Positions 6,792 to 14,766 of a stretch of DNA of 64,000 nt are shown piece by piece (position 1 is the first letter of the stretch; each line of letters begins with the position of its first letter). The stretch spans positions 1 to 64,000 of the forward strand of contig CALXBH010000043.1 in NCBI GenBank assembly GCA_944386475.1, read 5' to 3'. Position numbers and translations under genes: made by a program. The notes under the pieces were generated by a model. It was not told the origin of the DNA, searched no databases, and saw nothing but the letters and a program-made list of their open reading frames with translations. This DNA is from an uncultured Clostridia bacterium (lineage in GTDB: Bacteria > Bacillota > Clostridia > Oscillospirales > Ruminococcaceae).

Positions 6792-7781
6792 ATGGTTATT
6801 GTCACACCGCGCCTGCTGCTGCGGGAGCTTGAACAATCTGATTTTAATGATCTGGCCGACATGCTGCAAGACCCGGACGTGGTCTATGCCTATGAGCATC
6901 GGTTCACCCATGAGGACGTGCAGGCCTGGCTTGACCGGCAAAAATCCCGGTATGCCCAGTACGGCTTCGGCCTGTGGGCCGCCGTTAACAAAAACACCGG
7001 CGAGGTGGTGGGTCAGGCGGGCCTTACCCTCCAGCCCTGCGAGGGGGAAGAGGTGCTGGAGATCGGCTACCTGCTCAAAAAACGTTTTTGGCATCAAGGC
7101 TATGCCCGGGAAGCCGCCGAGGGGATCAAGCAGTATGCCTTTTACACTCTGAACGCGCCCAAGGTCTGCTCCATCATCAAAACCGATAATGTCCCCTCTA
7201 TGCAGGTGGCCAAGGCTATCGGGATGGAAAAAGAAAAGGAATTTACCGCCGCCTATTTTAATGGCGGCAGGCCCCATTTTCTCTTTTCTGCCTATAAGAA
7301 AGAGGAGGAAAACCGGTCTCCCAGCCTTGTCCTGCGGCCCTACCGGCCGGAGGATTTCCCCCAGATTGTCCGGCTGTTTGAGGACACTATCCGCACTGTC
7401 AACCGCCGGGATTACTCCCCCGAACAGGTGGAGGTCTGGGCCAAACGGGGAGAATGTTTGCAAAACAGCTTTTTTACATCCCTTTACACCGTCGTTGCCC
7501 TGTTCGGGGACACAGTCGCCGGCTACGGCAACATCGATTCCTCCGGCTATCTGGATCACCTGTATGTCCACAAGGATTTTCAGCGCCGGGGAGTGGCTTC
7601 GGCCATCTATCAGGAGCTGGAACGCTATGCAAGGTCCCAGGGCGCCTGCCGGATCACCGTCCACGCTTCCATCACCGCGAGGCCCTTTTTTGAGCGGAAA
7701 GGCTTTTCTGTCCAAAAAGAGCAGCAGGTTTTGCTGGAAGGAATCCCTTTGACAAACTACGAAATGGATAAAATATTATAG
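6792..7781 (+). CDS. Tandem-domain GNAT acetyltransferase
   Basis: Two GNAT domains in 329 residues. The first (about 1-170) resembles RimJ-type enzymes: V-T-P-R-L-L-L-R-E-L, then G-Y-L-L-K-K-x-x-W-H-Q-G-Y-A-x-E-A and a C-terminal N-x-x-S-M-Q-V-A-K-A-I-G-M-E. The second (about 185-329) is YafP-like: L-R-P-Y-R-P-E-D-F-P, G-Y-L-D-H-L-Y-V, then F-Q-R-R-G-V-A-S-A and a C-terminal A-R-P-F-F-E-R-K-G-F. Both retain an acetyl-CoA loop. AGGAGG lies six bases before the chosen ATG. Substrates are unknown. A diverged fragment of the same gene start lies 0.8 kb upstream. Confidence 0.85.
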   Translation: MVIVTPRLLLRELEQSDFNDLADMLQDPDVVYAYEHRFTHEDVQAWLDRQKSRYAQYGFGLWAAVNKNTGEVVGQAGLTLQPCEGEEVLEIGYLLKKRFWHQGYAREAAEGIKQYAFYTLNAPKVCSIIKTDNVPSMQVAKAIGMEKEKEFTAAYFNGGRPHFLFSAYKKEEENRSPSLVLRPYRPEDFPQIVRLFEDTIRTVNRRDYSPEQVEVWAKRGECLQNSFFTSLYTVVALFGDTVAGYGNIDSSGYLDHLYVHKDFQRRGVASAIYQELERYARSQGACRITVHASITARPFFERKGFSVQKEQQVLLEGIPLTNYEMDKIL

Positions 7782-7856
7782 TAAAAACTATTCGTATAAT
7801 TTTTAACCGAGGATAAGCGCAATCCGCTGGGCATCTTTCATTCTTGACTGTCTTGC

Positions 7857-7893
7857 AGGAACCCTCCGGCGATAAACCGGAGGGTTCCTTTTA
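7857..7893 (+). terminator. Rho-independent terminator after the double GNAT gene
   Basis: Perfect 13-base-pair stem AGGAACCCTCCGG/CCGGAGGGTTCCT with a seven-base loop and TTTT. The intergenic stretch to the next gene otherwise holds only a promoter and a small GGCC-centred hairpin (7994-8012). Confidence 0.9.
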
Positions 7894-7942
7894 TGCCGCT
7901 TTTTCCTTTACAATTCCGTCACAGGCCCTTTATAAATTCGTA

Positions 7943-7971
7943 TTGATTCCCCTAAAAGGAAATGCTATAAT
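7943..7971 (+). promoter_or_regulatory. Sigma-A promoter for the CPBP protease gene
   Basis: TTGATT, 17-base spacer, TATAAT, with a leader of about 110 bases before the start codon. Confidence 0.75.
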
Positions 7972-8088
7972 GAGTGCGCAAAATAATAAAGTATGATGGC
8001 CGTTTTGCGGCCATAAACAGCGGCAGCCTGCTCCACCGTGAAATATATAAAACAGCGGCGGGTGGCTTGCCGATAGAAAGGGTTTGAT

Positions 8089-9417
8089 TTGGGTTTGAAT
8101 AGAAACGAATCTCCCAACCAGGAATTTGACGATCACAACGCCCAAGCTGAGGATTTCCAAACTGAGGATTTCCAAACCGGGGGATCGCCTTTTTCCTCCC
8201 AAGGCCGTCCTCCGGAGGAAAACAGCTGGATTTACAGCCAGTCCAACCAAAACGAAACAGCCTCTCAGGAGGATTCTTTTCACGAGAATTCTTCCCGCCA
8301 AAATGGCCAACAAAGTTTCACAGGGCGCTTTACTCCACCGCCTCATATTCCCTATGGATGGCAGCAGCCGCCTCAAACTCCCTGGGACGGCGTTCCGCCT
8401 CAGGATTACACCTATATGCAGGGACTTGGCTTTGTGGAGGAACTTCCCGAAGCCCGGGAACGGCGCCGGATCCGGCGCACTGCTACCGCCGCATCTTTAA
8501 CGACGGTTCTGTATTCCGTCCTGGGCAGCCTTTTGATCGTCCCGCTGGCCCTTGTGTTTCGGCTTTTCACCTCGGAAATCCATTATTCCCCAAGATACGG
8601 GGTATCGGCTTCTTCCCAGTTGATGGCCAGTCTCTTTAACAATGTCTTATATGTCATCTGTCTGCTCGCCTGCATCCTGTTTTTGTATTTTATCCTCAGG
8701 AAACCGTTTCGGATTTCCCAGCTGTTCCGGGCTCCTAAGGCAATGCCCTCAGCGGTGGCGCTGCCGGTATTTTTAGGCACAACCATTGTGGCAAGCGGGG
8801 TTGTCGGCTTGCTGCAATACGCCCTGAGCCGTTTTGGGCTTGTTCCCCTGACGCCGGACTTTTCCGCTCCCGAAGGGGATACGGCGGCATTTTTGATCTA
8901 TGCCTTTTGCATAACCATCCTTCCCGCCTTTTTGGAGGAGCTGCTTTTCAGAGGCATTGTGATGACCTCCCTGCGCCCCTTTGGCGACACGGTGGCGTTA
9001 GTGATGTCCTCCCTATTGTTTGCTTTAGCCCACGGGAACCTGTCCCAGTCGGTCAATGCTTTTATTCTGGCTATGGTAATGGGCTATTTTGTTCTGCGCA
9101 CCGGTTCCCTCTGGACGGGAATCATCCTCCATTTTATCAATAATTTTATCGTTTTAATGCTGCCCTTTATGCTCTCCGGCCTTTCAGATCAAGCGGCAAC
9201 GGTGGCCAATCTTATTATCAGTGCGGCATTTTTAGCGGTTGGCATTTTAGCGGTGGTGTTGTTCTCCTTAAAGGACAAAAATGCTTTCCGGCTGATTAAC
9301 AAGCCCAGCGCCCTCCCGGTAGCGGCAAAAATGCGCACGGCCCTATTAAGCGCCGGTTTTGTCCTGGCCGCTATTTATTACGGAATCCTCATCGTCGTCA
9401 ATTTTGAGGTGAGATGA
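8089..9417 (+). CDS. CPBP family intramembrane glutamic protease (CAAX protease-like)
   Basis: A 442-residue protein. The first ~130 residues are polar and low-complexity (a repeated E-D-F-Q-T, many Gln/Pro/Ser) and probably disordered; eight or so membrane helices follow. The diagnostic E-E-L-L-F-R motif has Glu283, Glu284 and Arg288, and F-A-L-A-H-G-N and H-F-I-N-N supply the further conserved His/Asn. Family members (Rce1/Abi type) cleave substrates in the membrane, sometimes in bacteriocin immunity. TTG start with GAAAGG six bases upstream. The stop overlaps the tadA start (ATGA), so the two are translationally linked. Confidence 0.85.
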   Translation: MGLNRNESPNQEFDDHNAQAEDFQTEDFQTGGSPFSSQGRPPEENSWIYSQSNQNETASQEDSFHENSSRQNGQQSFTGRFTPPPHIPYGWQQPPQTPWDGVPPQDYTYMQGLGFVEELPEARERRRIRRTATAASLTTVLYSVLGSLLIVPLALVFRLFTSEIHYSPRYGVSASSQLMASLFNNVLYVICLLACILFLYFILRKPFRISQLFRAPKAMPSAVALPVFLGTTIVASGVVGLLQYALSRFGLVPLTPDFSAPEGDTAAFLIYAFCITILPAFLEELLFRGIVMTSLRPFGDTVALVMSSLLFALAHGNLSQSVNAFILAMVMGYFVLRTGSLWTGIILHFINNFIVLMLPFMLSGLSDQAATVANLIISAAFLAVGILAVVLFSLKDKNAFRLINKPSALPVAAKMRTALLSAGFVLAAIYYGILIVVNFEVR

Positions 9418-9914
9418 TGGAGGCGTTTTCCGGACTGCCGGACTGTTATGAGGAGCGGTTTATGCAGGAGGCCATCCGGCAGGCGCAGTTGGCTCGGGAT
9501 ATCGGTGAAGTTCCCATTGGCGCCGTGGTGGTGCGAAATGGTGAAATCGTGGGAACAGGCTATAACACCCGGGAGACCCGAAAGCTCGCCACCGCCCACG
9601 CGGAGATTGCCGCCATCGAGGATGCCTGCCGCCGCTTAGGAGGCTGGCGCCTGCACCAGTGCGACCTCTACGTCACGCTGGAACCCTGCCCCATGTGCAG
9701 CGGCGCGAGTATCAACGCCCGTATCCAGCATGTGTTTTACGGCGCTTACGATCCCAAGGCGGGATGCGCCCGTTCGGTCACCGATCTGTTTTCCCTGCCC
9801 TTTAACCACCACCCTCAGATTTACGGCGGTGTTTTGGAGACGGAATGTGCGAAACTGTTAAGCGATTTTTTCGCCTGGCTTCGAAAAAACAAGCTGGAGG
9901 CCCGGCAAAAATAA
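9414..9914 (+). CDS. tadA: tRNA-specific adenosine deaminase
   Basis: TadA converts A34 of tRNA-Arg(ACG) to inosine; that tRNA is encoded upstream in this window. 166 residues, family length. The zinc and proton-shuttle residues are intact: His62-Ala-Glu64 and P-C-P-M-C with Cys92 and Cys95. Two adjacent ATGs are possible; GAGGTGAG lies just upstream and the gene overlaps the CPBP protease stop by four bases, indicating translational coupling. Confidence 0.95.
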   Translation: MMEAFSGLPDCYEERFMQEAIRQAQLARDIGEVPIGAVVVRNGEIVGTGYNTRETRKLATAHAEIAAIEDACRRLGGWRLHQCDLYVTLEPCPMCSGASINARIQHVFYGAYDPKAGCARSVTDLFSLPFNHHPQIYGGVLETECAKLLSDFFAWLRKNKLEARQK

Positions 9915-10067
9915 GGTTTTTGCTCCTTATAGGAACATTCCTGTAAAGTTAACAATTTCGTAACAGATTCCGAAGAATCTGATGTTACAATAAGACCATG
10001 GAAACAGAAATGTTTCCATGTCAATCCCCCCTCCTTTATAATTAACTCCATACTTACCTTATTTTGC
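9915..10067 (+). other. Structured intergenic stretch after tadA
   Basis: No gene seen. It contains an imperfect hairpin (TAACA-x-ATTC/GAAT-x-x-x-TGTTA, 9961-9987) and a perfect ten-base-pair hairpin CATGGAAACA/TGTTTCCATG (9997-10020). This could be a small RNA or a 3' UTR processed from the tadA message. The SRP RNA signature often found near tadA in Bacillus is not present. Confidence 0.4.
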
Positions 10068-10093
10068 GGCGAGCGTAAGCTCGTCTTTTTTTT
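10068..10093 (+). terminator. Rho-independent terminator downstream of tadA
   Basis: Stem GGCGAGC/GCTCGTC with GTAA loop and an eight-base T run. Confidence 0.85.
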
Positions 10094-10185
10094 GTTTTTT
10101 TCCTTTTTTCTCCTCTTTCCACCTCTTTTAACGTAAGCTGTTGAAAACTCTGTGGAAAAGGTGGAAAACTCGTATATTCCAATTA

Positions 10186-10206
10186 ATTATTACAAAATGT
10201 AATAAT
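10186..10206. promoter_or_regulatory. Operator-like palindrome
   Basis: Perfect nine-base arms ATTATTACA/TGTAATAAT around AAA in an otherwise featureless intergenic stretch, about 105 bases upstream of the promoter for the small membrane protein. The core TTACA-N-TGTAA is the kind of dyad bound by several Gram-positive repressors. No binding protein can be named. Confidence 0.45.
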
Positions 10207-10310
10207 ACCAGCAAGCAGCTGCTGCTTTCTCCTGTGTTTTTTCAGATCTTTCGTCTTGTCCGGAGCCCAGCCATACCCGGTATTTTTTCCTGAAAACCGA
10301 TAAGGGAAGC

Positions 10311-10339
10311 TTGTAATCTGAAAAAGAATATAGTATAGT
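10311..10339 (+). promoter_or_regulatory. Sigma-A promoter for the small membrane protein
   Basis: TTGTAA, 17-base spacer, TATAGT, ending 28 bases before the start codon. Confidence 0.7.
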
Positions 10340-10367
10340 AAAAGAAATGGCGTGCGAGGTGTGAAAA

Positions 10368-10556
10368 ATGGGGCTTAAAACAATAGGTGTCATTGTATTA
10401 GTTATAGGAATTGTCATGCTGGTGGCGGGAGTTTACATGCTGCTGGCCATGGAGACAAGCCTTTCTTACATTCTGGTGGGCGTATCGGTGTTTGTCAATG
10501 CGGCGGGCCTTGTTCTGCTGACCACAAGAACTAAGAAAAAACGCAAAAAAAAATAA
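10368..10556 (+). CDS. Small two-helix membrane protein
   Basis: Sixty-two residues: two hydrophobic helices (about 5-27 and 33-53) joined by a short M-E-T-S-L-S loop, ending in a lysine/arginine-only tail (K-K-K-R-K-K-K). It has its own promoter, a GAGGTG site, and is followed by a perfect bidirectional hairpin terminator. Family unknown; such proteins are often regulators or subunits of membrane complexes, but nothing here says which. Confidence 0.65.
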   Translation: MGLKTIGVIVLVIGIVMLVAGVYMLLAMETSLSYILVGVSVFVNAAGLVLLTTRTKKKRKKK

Positions 10557-10601
10557 TCGGCTGCGCCAAAAACGCCGGCCGCTGTCTTTTTGCTCTTACA
10601 G

Positions 10602-10656
10602 GGCCGCAAAGGGAGTGCTGTAAAACTTTATGTTTTACAGCACTCCCTTTGCGGCC
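10602..10656. terminator. Perfect 25-bp hairpin, bidirectional terminator (hairpin family member)
   Basis: Arms of 25 perfectly complementary bases with a five-base TTTAT loop, between convergent genes. Its core AAAGGGAGTGCTGTAAAAC resembles hairpins at 12903, 25805, 35899, 49076 and 55000. Confidence 0.85.
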
Positions 10657-10726
10657 AATTGATTCGAGACTGTATGTTTTGTTTTTAAAGCGCAAACGGA
10701 TGAGTCCCCGCTTTGCCCCTGCTTTT

Positions 10727-11233
10727 CTATTCCGGATGATAGGGAATGCGGATCATATCCACTTCCTTGCCGGTGAGCCGGGCGTATTGGATGGTGTTGG
10801 CCGTCCCGCTTTTGGTTCCGTTCCACACGGCGATCAGCCGGGAGGAGTGATCCACCATATACTCGTTTCGCTGCTGGTAGCAGCCGGATGTATACTCCTG
10901 ATTGAGGACAACCACCTCATCGCAGCCTTTGAGCACCTGTTCATGACGCTGGCGCCAGTCGGCGCTCCAGTCCCCGCCGTGTCCTTCAAAGGGAAGCACG
11001 GCCGTCAGTTTAACCGGATATCCCCGCTGTTTTAACAGCAAAACGATCTCAGCAGCGTATAAATCCACGCCTCTGGCCATACCTGTATAAAAATGGGAAT
11101 ACCCTTGACGCAGCGCGTTTAATACCGCCTGGTACAGCTGCTTTTTTATATAGGTCACCACCCGTTTCCCACTGGGCTGCAAATTGTCTATTTTTTCCGG
11201 GCGATGTCCGGTAAAACAAGCAGACCGCTCCAT
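10727..11233 (-). CDS. SLOG-domain protein, DUF1273/YpsA-like
   Basis: A 168-residue protein beginning M-E-R-S-A-C-F-T-G-H-R-P-E-K, the hallmark of the YpsA/DUF1273 branch of the SLOG superfamily, followed by F-Y-T-G-M-A-R-G-V-D, the Rossmann-like G-M-A-x-G nucleotide-binding loop. SLOG proteins bind nucleotides or nucleotide-derived ligands; B. subtilis YpsA influences cell division, but the biochemical role is not settled. ATG chosen with AAGGGGAAA seven bases upstream. Divergent from alr, convergent with the small membrane protein. Confidence 0.8.
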   Translation of the reverse strand: MERSACFTGHRPEKIDNLQPSGKRVVTYIKKQLYQAVLNALRQGYSHFYTGMARGVDLYAAEIVLLLKQRGYPVKLTAVLPFEGHGGDWSADWRQRHEQVLKGCDEVVVLNQEYTSGCYQQRNEYMVDHSSRLIAVWNGTKSGTANTIQYARLTGKEVDMIRIPYHPE

Positions 11234-11320
11234 TTTGTTTCCCCTTTCCATGTTGTATTTTTAAGGATTTTGCTTCCTTTAAGGCATAAGAATCTATTTC
11301 AAGAATGCGAGGAACCCACT

Positions 11321-12493
11321 GTGAATGAGTTTTTTAAACGCACCTGGGCGGAAATCAATCTGGATCACCTTCGCCACAATGTGCAGGTCATCCGGCAAAC
11401 CCTCTCCCCCCAGACCAAAATGATGGCCGTAGTGAAAGCGGACGCCTATGGCCACGGCGACGCCGCCATCGCCCGGGAGCTTTCCCGCATGGGGGTGGAC
11501 TGGTTTTGCGTCTCCAATCTGGAGGAAGCCCTCTCCCTGCGCAGCGCGGGAATCACCGGCGAAATCCTGATTCTGGGGATCACCCCGGTGCAGTACTGCC
11601 AAACCCTGGCAGAACAAAAGATCACCCAGACGGTTTTTTCCGAAGAATATGCCGAAAAGCTCAACGAGGCCGCCGCCTCCCGGGGCGTCACGGTGCTTGT
11701 ACACATCAAGCTGGACACCGGCATGGGCCGGATCGGCTTTGCCGCCTCCCGGAAGGGGAATGATACAGCCGCCGAATTTCTGTCCCGCTGCCGCAGCCTT
11801 TTGCCCACAGGGATCTTTTCCCACTTTTCCCACGCAGACAGCACCGAGGGCGGCGCCCAGGCCTATACGCTGGAGCAGGTGGAGAAATTTAACTGCACAG
11901 TGGCCTCTTTCCGGCGCTATTTTCCCAAGCTTGCCACCCATCTGCAAAACAGCGCCGGCATCATGGACTACCAAAGCCTCCACTACGATCTGGTACGCCC
12001 CGGCATCATCCTCTATGGGATCGCTCCCTCGGATAATATGGGGTCTTCCCTTGACCTCAAGCCGGTTATGGAGCTAAAATCCATCGTCGCTATGGTGAAA
12101 AATGTTGGCCCCGGGGAGGCTATTGGTTACTCCCGGGCCTTTACCGCCACAAAGCCGATGCGGGTGGCCACCATTCCTGTGGGCTATGCAGACGGCTATG
12201 CCCGCCGCCTTGGGGGCCAGGGTGAAGTGCTCCTCCACGGAAAGCGCGCCCGGGTGCTGGGGAATGTCTGCATGGATCAGATCATGGTGGATGTCACGGA
12301 TATCCCTCAGGCCGCCATGGGCGATATCGTCACCCTCTTTGGCCGGGATGGAGAAGCGTTTATCCCGGTGGAGGAACTGGCGTCAAAGGTAGGGACAATC
12401 CCCTATGAAACCGTCTGCCTCATCAGCAAGCGGGTGCCCCGGGTTTATTACCGGGAGGGCAGCATTGTGGATGTGTTTGACGGGATCGCTTGA
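11321..12493 (+). CDS. alr: Alanine racemase (GTG start)
   Basis: PLP enzyme interconverting L- and D-alanine for peptidoglycan; 390 residues, family length. The PLP lysine is Lys39 in V-V-K-A-D-A-Y-G-H-G; L-D-T-G-M-G-R-I-G-F, R-P-G-I-I-L-Y-G and the catalytic-tyrosine region A-I-G-Y-S-R-A-F are present, then V-C-M-D-Q in the C-terminal barrel. GTG chosen with GAGGA seven bases upstream; the longer frame overlaps the divergent gene. With murI and ddl elsewhere in the window it completes the D-amino-acid branch of wall precursor synthesis. Confidence 0.95.
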   Translation: MNEFFKRTWAEINLDHLRHNVQVIRQTLSPQTKMMAVVKADAYGHGDAAIARELSRMGVDWFCVSNLEEALSLRSAGITGEILILGITPVQYCQTLAEQKITQTVFSEEYAEKLNEAAASRGVTVLVHIKLDTGMGRIGFAASRKGNDTAAEFLSRCRSLLPTGIFSHFSHADSTEGGAQAYTLEQVEKFNCTVASFRRYFPKLATHLQNSAGIMDYQSLHYDLVRPGIILYGIAPSDNMGSSLDLKPVMELKSIVAMVKNVGPGEAIGYSRAFTATKPMRVATIPVGYADGYARRLGGQGEVLLHGKRARVLGNVCMDQIMVDVTDIPQAAMGDIVTLFGRDGEAFIPVEELASKVGTIPYETVCLISKRVPRVYYREGSIVDVFDGIA

Positions 12494-12622
12494 CGGTCTT
12501 TCCTCTCGCCGGCTGCTTCTCGATAAGAAGGCGGCCTTCGCTTCTTTCTCCTCCGGTTCGACAAGATTCGGCACAATATTCGCCCCCCCATCGCTATAAT
12601 GGAGGCAAAAGGTGGGGTGAAT

Positions 12623-12850
12623 ATGAAAGAAAATCAAAAAGAATTTAAGGCGCTGGCCAAAAAGATCCGCCAACGCCGCAAACAAATGGGCTGGTCGCAA
12701 CAGGTGCTGGCAGAACGTGCAGGTATCTCTCGGGGATATTTAAGCAAAATTGAAACCGCGGGAGAGGGAAGCTCGTTTTCCATTGATATCCTGTTCTCCC
12801 TGTCAAAAGCGCTGGAGTGCAAGCCCGCTGAACTGCTGACACAGGACTGA
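12623..12850 (+). CDS. XRE-family helix-turn-helix regulator
   Basis: A 75-residue single-domain DNA-binding protein. The HTH reads K-I-R-Q-R-R-K-Q-M-G-W-S-Q-Q-V-L-A-E-R-A-G in pieces, then S-R-G-Y-L-S-K-I-E, the usual recognition helix. No sensor domain. ATG chosen with GGTGGGGTGA just upstream; a TATAAT sits about 23 bases before it, so the leader is short. Neighbours are alr and, convergently, the CNNM transporter; targets unknown. Confidence 0.82.
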   Translation: MKENQKEFKALAKKIRQRRKQMGWSQQVLAERAGISRGYLSKIETAGEGSSFSIDILFSLSKALECKPAELLTQD

Positions 12851-12902
12851 TTTCCATTTTCTGAGCAAGGAAAAACACTGATATGCACTATCTTCCCGCC
12901 GT

Positions 12903-12944
12903 AAAGGAAGGGTTGCAAAACCTAGGTTTTGCAACACTTCCTTT
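12903..12944. terminator. Bidirectional hairpin terminator (hairpin family member)
   Basis: Twenty-base arms AAAGGAAGGGTTGCAAAACC and their complement with one mismatch, between convergent genes; T runs on both strands. Confidence 0.85.
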
Positions 12945-12980
12945 TTCCTTTTCATAAGCGGATGTGGGATACCTGTATGT

Positions 12981-14360
12981 TTATAGCTCCTGAGAATCAT
13001 CTTCCCTGTGCTTCTTTTTCTTTTCCAGCGTGTCTTCTTCCTGTTCCGTTTCCGGTTCCTCGGGTTTTTCCAGCTTTTCCACCCGTACTTTTAACACCTG
13101 ACGGGAGTTTGCCTCTACCACCCGAAGCAGATAGTCCCCGTCGCCCAGGGTCATCTCCGCCCCCACTTCGGGGATGCGGTCCAGCTCGCCGCACACAAAG
13201 CCGTTGATAGTTTCGTAATCGCCGTCCTCGCCGTCAAACAACTCCTGCTGGAACAGGGCGTCGGCGTCTTCCACATTCAAATCGGCGTCCAGCAGATAGG
13301 CGCCGTCGGGCTCTAACGTCACCATGTCGTCCGGCTCGCCTTCGCCGTCGTCCAGATCTCCTACAATGGCCTCCAGCAGGTCGTCCACCGCCACCAGGCC
13401 TTCGGTGCCGCCGTATTCATCCACCACCACAGCCAGATGGGTCTTTTTCTCCTTAAACTGGTTGAGCAGCGCGCTGCACCGGATGGTGGAAGGAACATAC
13501 AAAAGCGGCTTGACAAAAGGCTTGATGGTTTCAGGAGGATTCTCGCACAGCAGCACATCCCGCAGGGAGACCATGCCGGTAATGTTGTCCAGATCGTCCG
13601 CATACACCGGGATGCGGGAGTAATGCTCCTCCCGCACCAGCTCTTTAAATTCCTCCAGCGAGGCCGTTTCTTCCAGCGCAACAATGTCGGTTCGGTGGGT
13701 CATCACCTCCGACACCCGCAAGTCGTCAAACTCAAAGATGTTTTTAATCATCTCGGTCTCATCCTTGCGAATGGTTCCCGCCTGGCCGCCGGATTCCACC
13801 ATCATCAGGATTTCTTCCTCGGTGACCTTTTCCTCTTCGTTCTGGCTGCCAATGCCGAACAGGCGGAGGATCAGGTTGGTGCTGGCCGATAAAAGCTTGA
13901 TAAGGGGACGGCACACCCGGTAGACGCCCCAAATAATTCCCACCACGCGCAGGGCCATTTTATCGGAATCCTTCATGGCGATCCGCTTGGGGACAAGCTC
14001 ACCGAAAATCAGGGTAAAATAGGACAGCACCAAAGTGATTACTACTAAGACGATGCCGTTTAACACCGATGTGGGGATGGGCAGAAAGGTCAGATGGGAT
14101 GTCAGCATACCGGTAAACTTATCGGCCGCCACCGCAGAGGATAAAAAGCCGGACAAGGTGACACCCACCTGAATGGTAGACAGAAAGTCCGAAGGCGCAT
14201 CGATAATTTTTAACAGAAGAGCCGCTCTTTTGTTGCCGTTTTCCGCCAGATTTTTCATCTTGGTGGCATTGGCAGAGATAATGGCGATTTCGCTCATGGC
14301 AAAAAAAGCGTTGACGCCGATTAAAACAATTAAAAGCAATAAACTGGGTATCACACTCAT
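12981..14360 (-). CDS. CNNM/CorC (HlyC) family membrane transporter
   Basis: A 459-residue hemolysin-family protein: N-terminal DUF21/CNNM membrane domain (about 1-180, with A-F-F-A-M-S-E-I-A-I, G-V-T-L-S-G-F and G-E-L-V-P-K-R), two CBS domains (about 205-325, V-M-T-H-R-T-D-I and H-Y-S-R-I-P-V-Y), V-V-V-D-E-Y-G-G-T-E-G, and a CorC_HlyC domain (about 345-425). The acidic/basic tail is variable. The family exports or senses Mg2+ and related cations, with CBS domains gating on nucleotides. A long leader with an intrinsic terminator precedes it, so regulation by premature termination is plausible. Confidence 0.88.
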   Translation of the reverse strand: MSVIPSLLLLIVLIGVNAFFAMSEIAIISANATKMKNLAENGNKRAALLLKIIDAPSDFLSTIQVGVTLSGFLSSAVAADKFTGMLTSHLTFLPIPTSVLNGIVLVVITLVLSYFTLIFGELVPKRIAMKDSDKMALRVVGIIWGVYRVCRPLIKLLSASTNLILRLFGIGSQNEEEKVTEEEILMMVESGGQAGTIRKDETEMIKNIFEFDDLRVSEVMTHRTDIVALEETASLEEFKELVREEHYSRIPVYADDLDNITGMVSLRDVLLCENPPETIKPFVKPLLYVPSTIRCSALLNQFKEKKTHLAVVVDEYGGTEGLVAVDDLLEAIVGDLDDGEGEPDDMVTLEPDGAYLLDADLNVEDADALFQQELFDGEDGDYETINGFVCGELDRIPEVGAEMTLGDGDYLLRVVEANSRQVLKVRVEKLEKPEEPETEQEEDTLEKKKKHREDDSQEL

Positions 14361-14454
14361 ATGATTTTTATTTCCTCATTTCTATTATAAACTATATTGG
14401 GTGTAAAGGCTGTCTGGTTTTATGAAAAGTATGTTATTTTTTGGCCGGACCCGG

Positions 14455-14598
14455 CAAATAAAAAGGCGCAAGAACAAAAAGACAGGCATTTTTAAGTAAG
14501 CCTATCTCCGCATTCTTGCGCCGAAGCGGCGGATCATGATGTAGCAACAGGATAACGGCCCAGGTTCAGGGGTGTCGTCCACGCGAATAGTCTCCTTT
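14455..14598 (-). ncRNA. Structured leader RNA with terminator upstream of the CNNM gene
   Basis: Within about 400 bases without a gene, the minus strand carries TATAAT (14602-14607), then about 140 bases of likely structured RNA ending in a long hairpin (10-bp outer stem GGCGCAAGAA/TTCTTGCGCC, 7-bp inner stem GATAGGC/GCCTGTC) and TTTTTATTT, about 100 bases before the CNNM start. The bases CGCCG-CTT-CGGCG overlap the outer stem and could form an alternative hairpin, the usual layout of a riboswitch or attenuator. I could not match it to M-box, Mn, THF or TPP classes; 6S-like or stand-alone RNA remains possible. Confidence 0.5.
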
Positions 14599-14766
14599 TT
14601 TATTATAAGATAAAATCATCATATCATATGAGCTACTTTCCGTCAACCGGAAAAACAAGGCATCTGGCGGCGGAAAACCGCCCTAGCCCCTGTCTTCCAG
14701 ACGGCCACAGGGATTTTTGCCCGCTCTTTCACACATTTGCGGGTTTTCCGCCGTTTTTAAGCCCAG

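Noticed and set aside
10140..10175. TGTGGAAAA/TTTTCCACA-like sites resembling DnaA boxes near tadA
   Set aside because: Only one or two imperfect sites, no dnaA or dnaN nearby, so no case for an origin.
14455..14598. TPP or THF riboswitch upstream of the CNNM gene
   Set aside because: Short matches (GAACCTG, ATTCGCG) exist, but the partner halves of those folds are missing.
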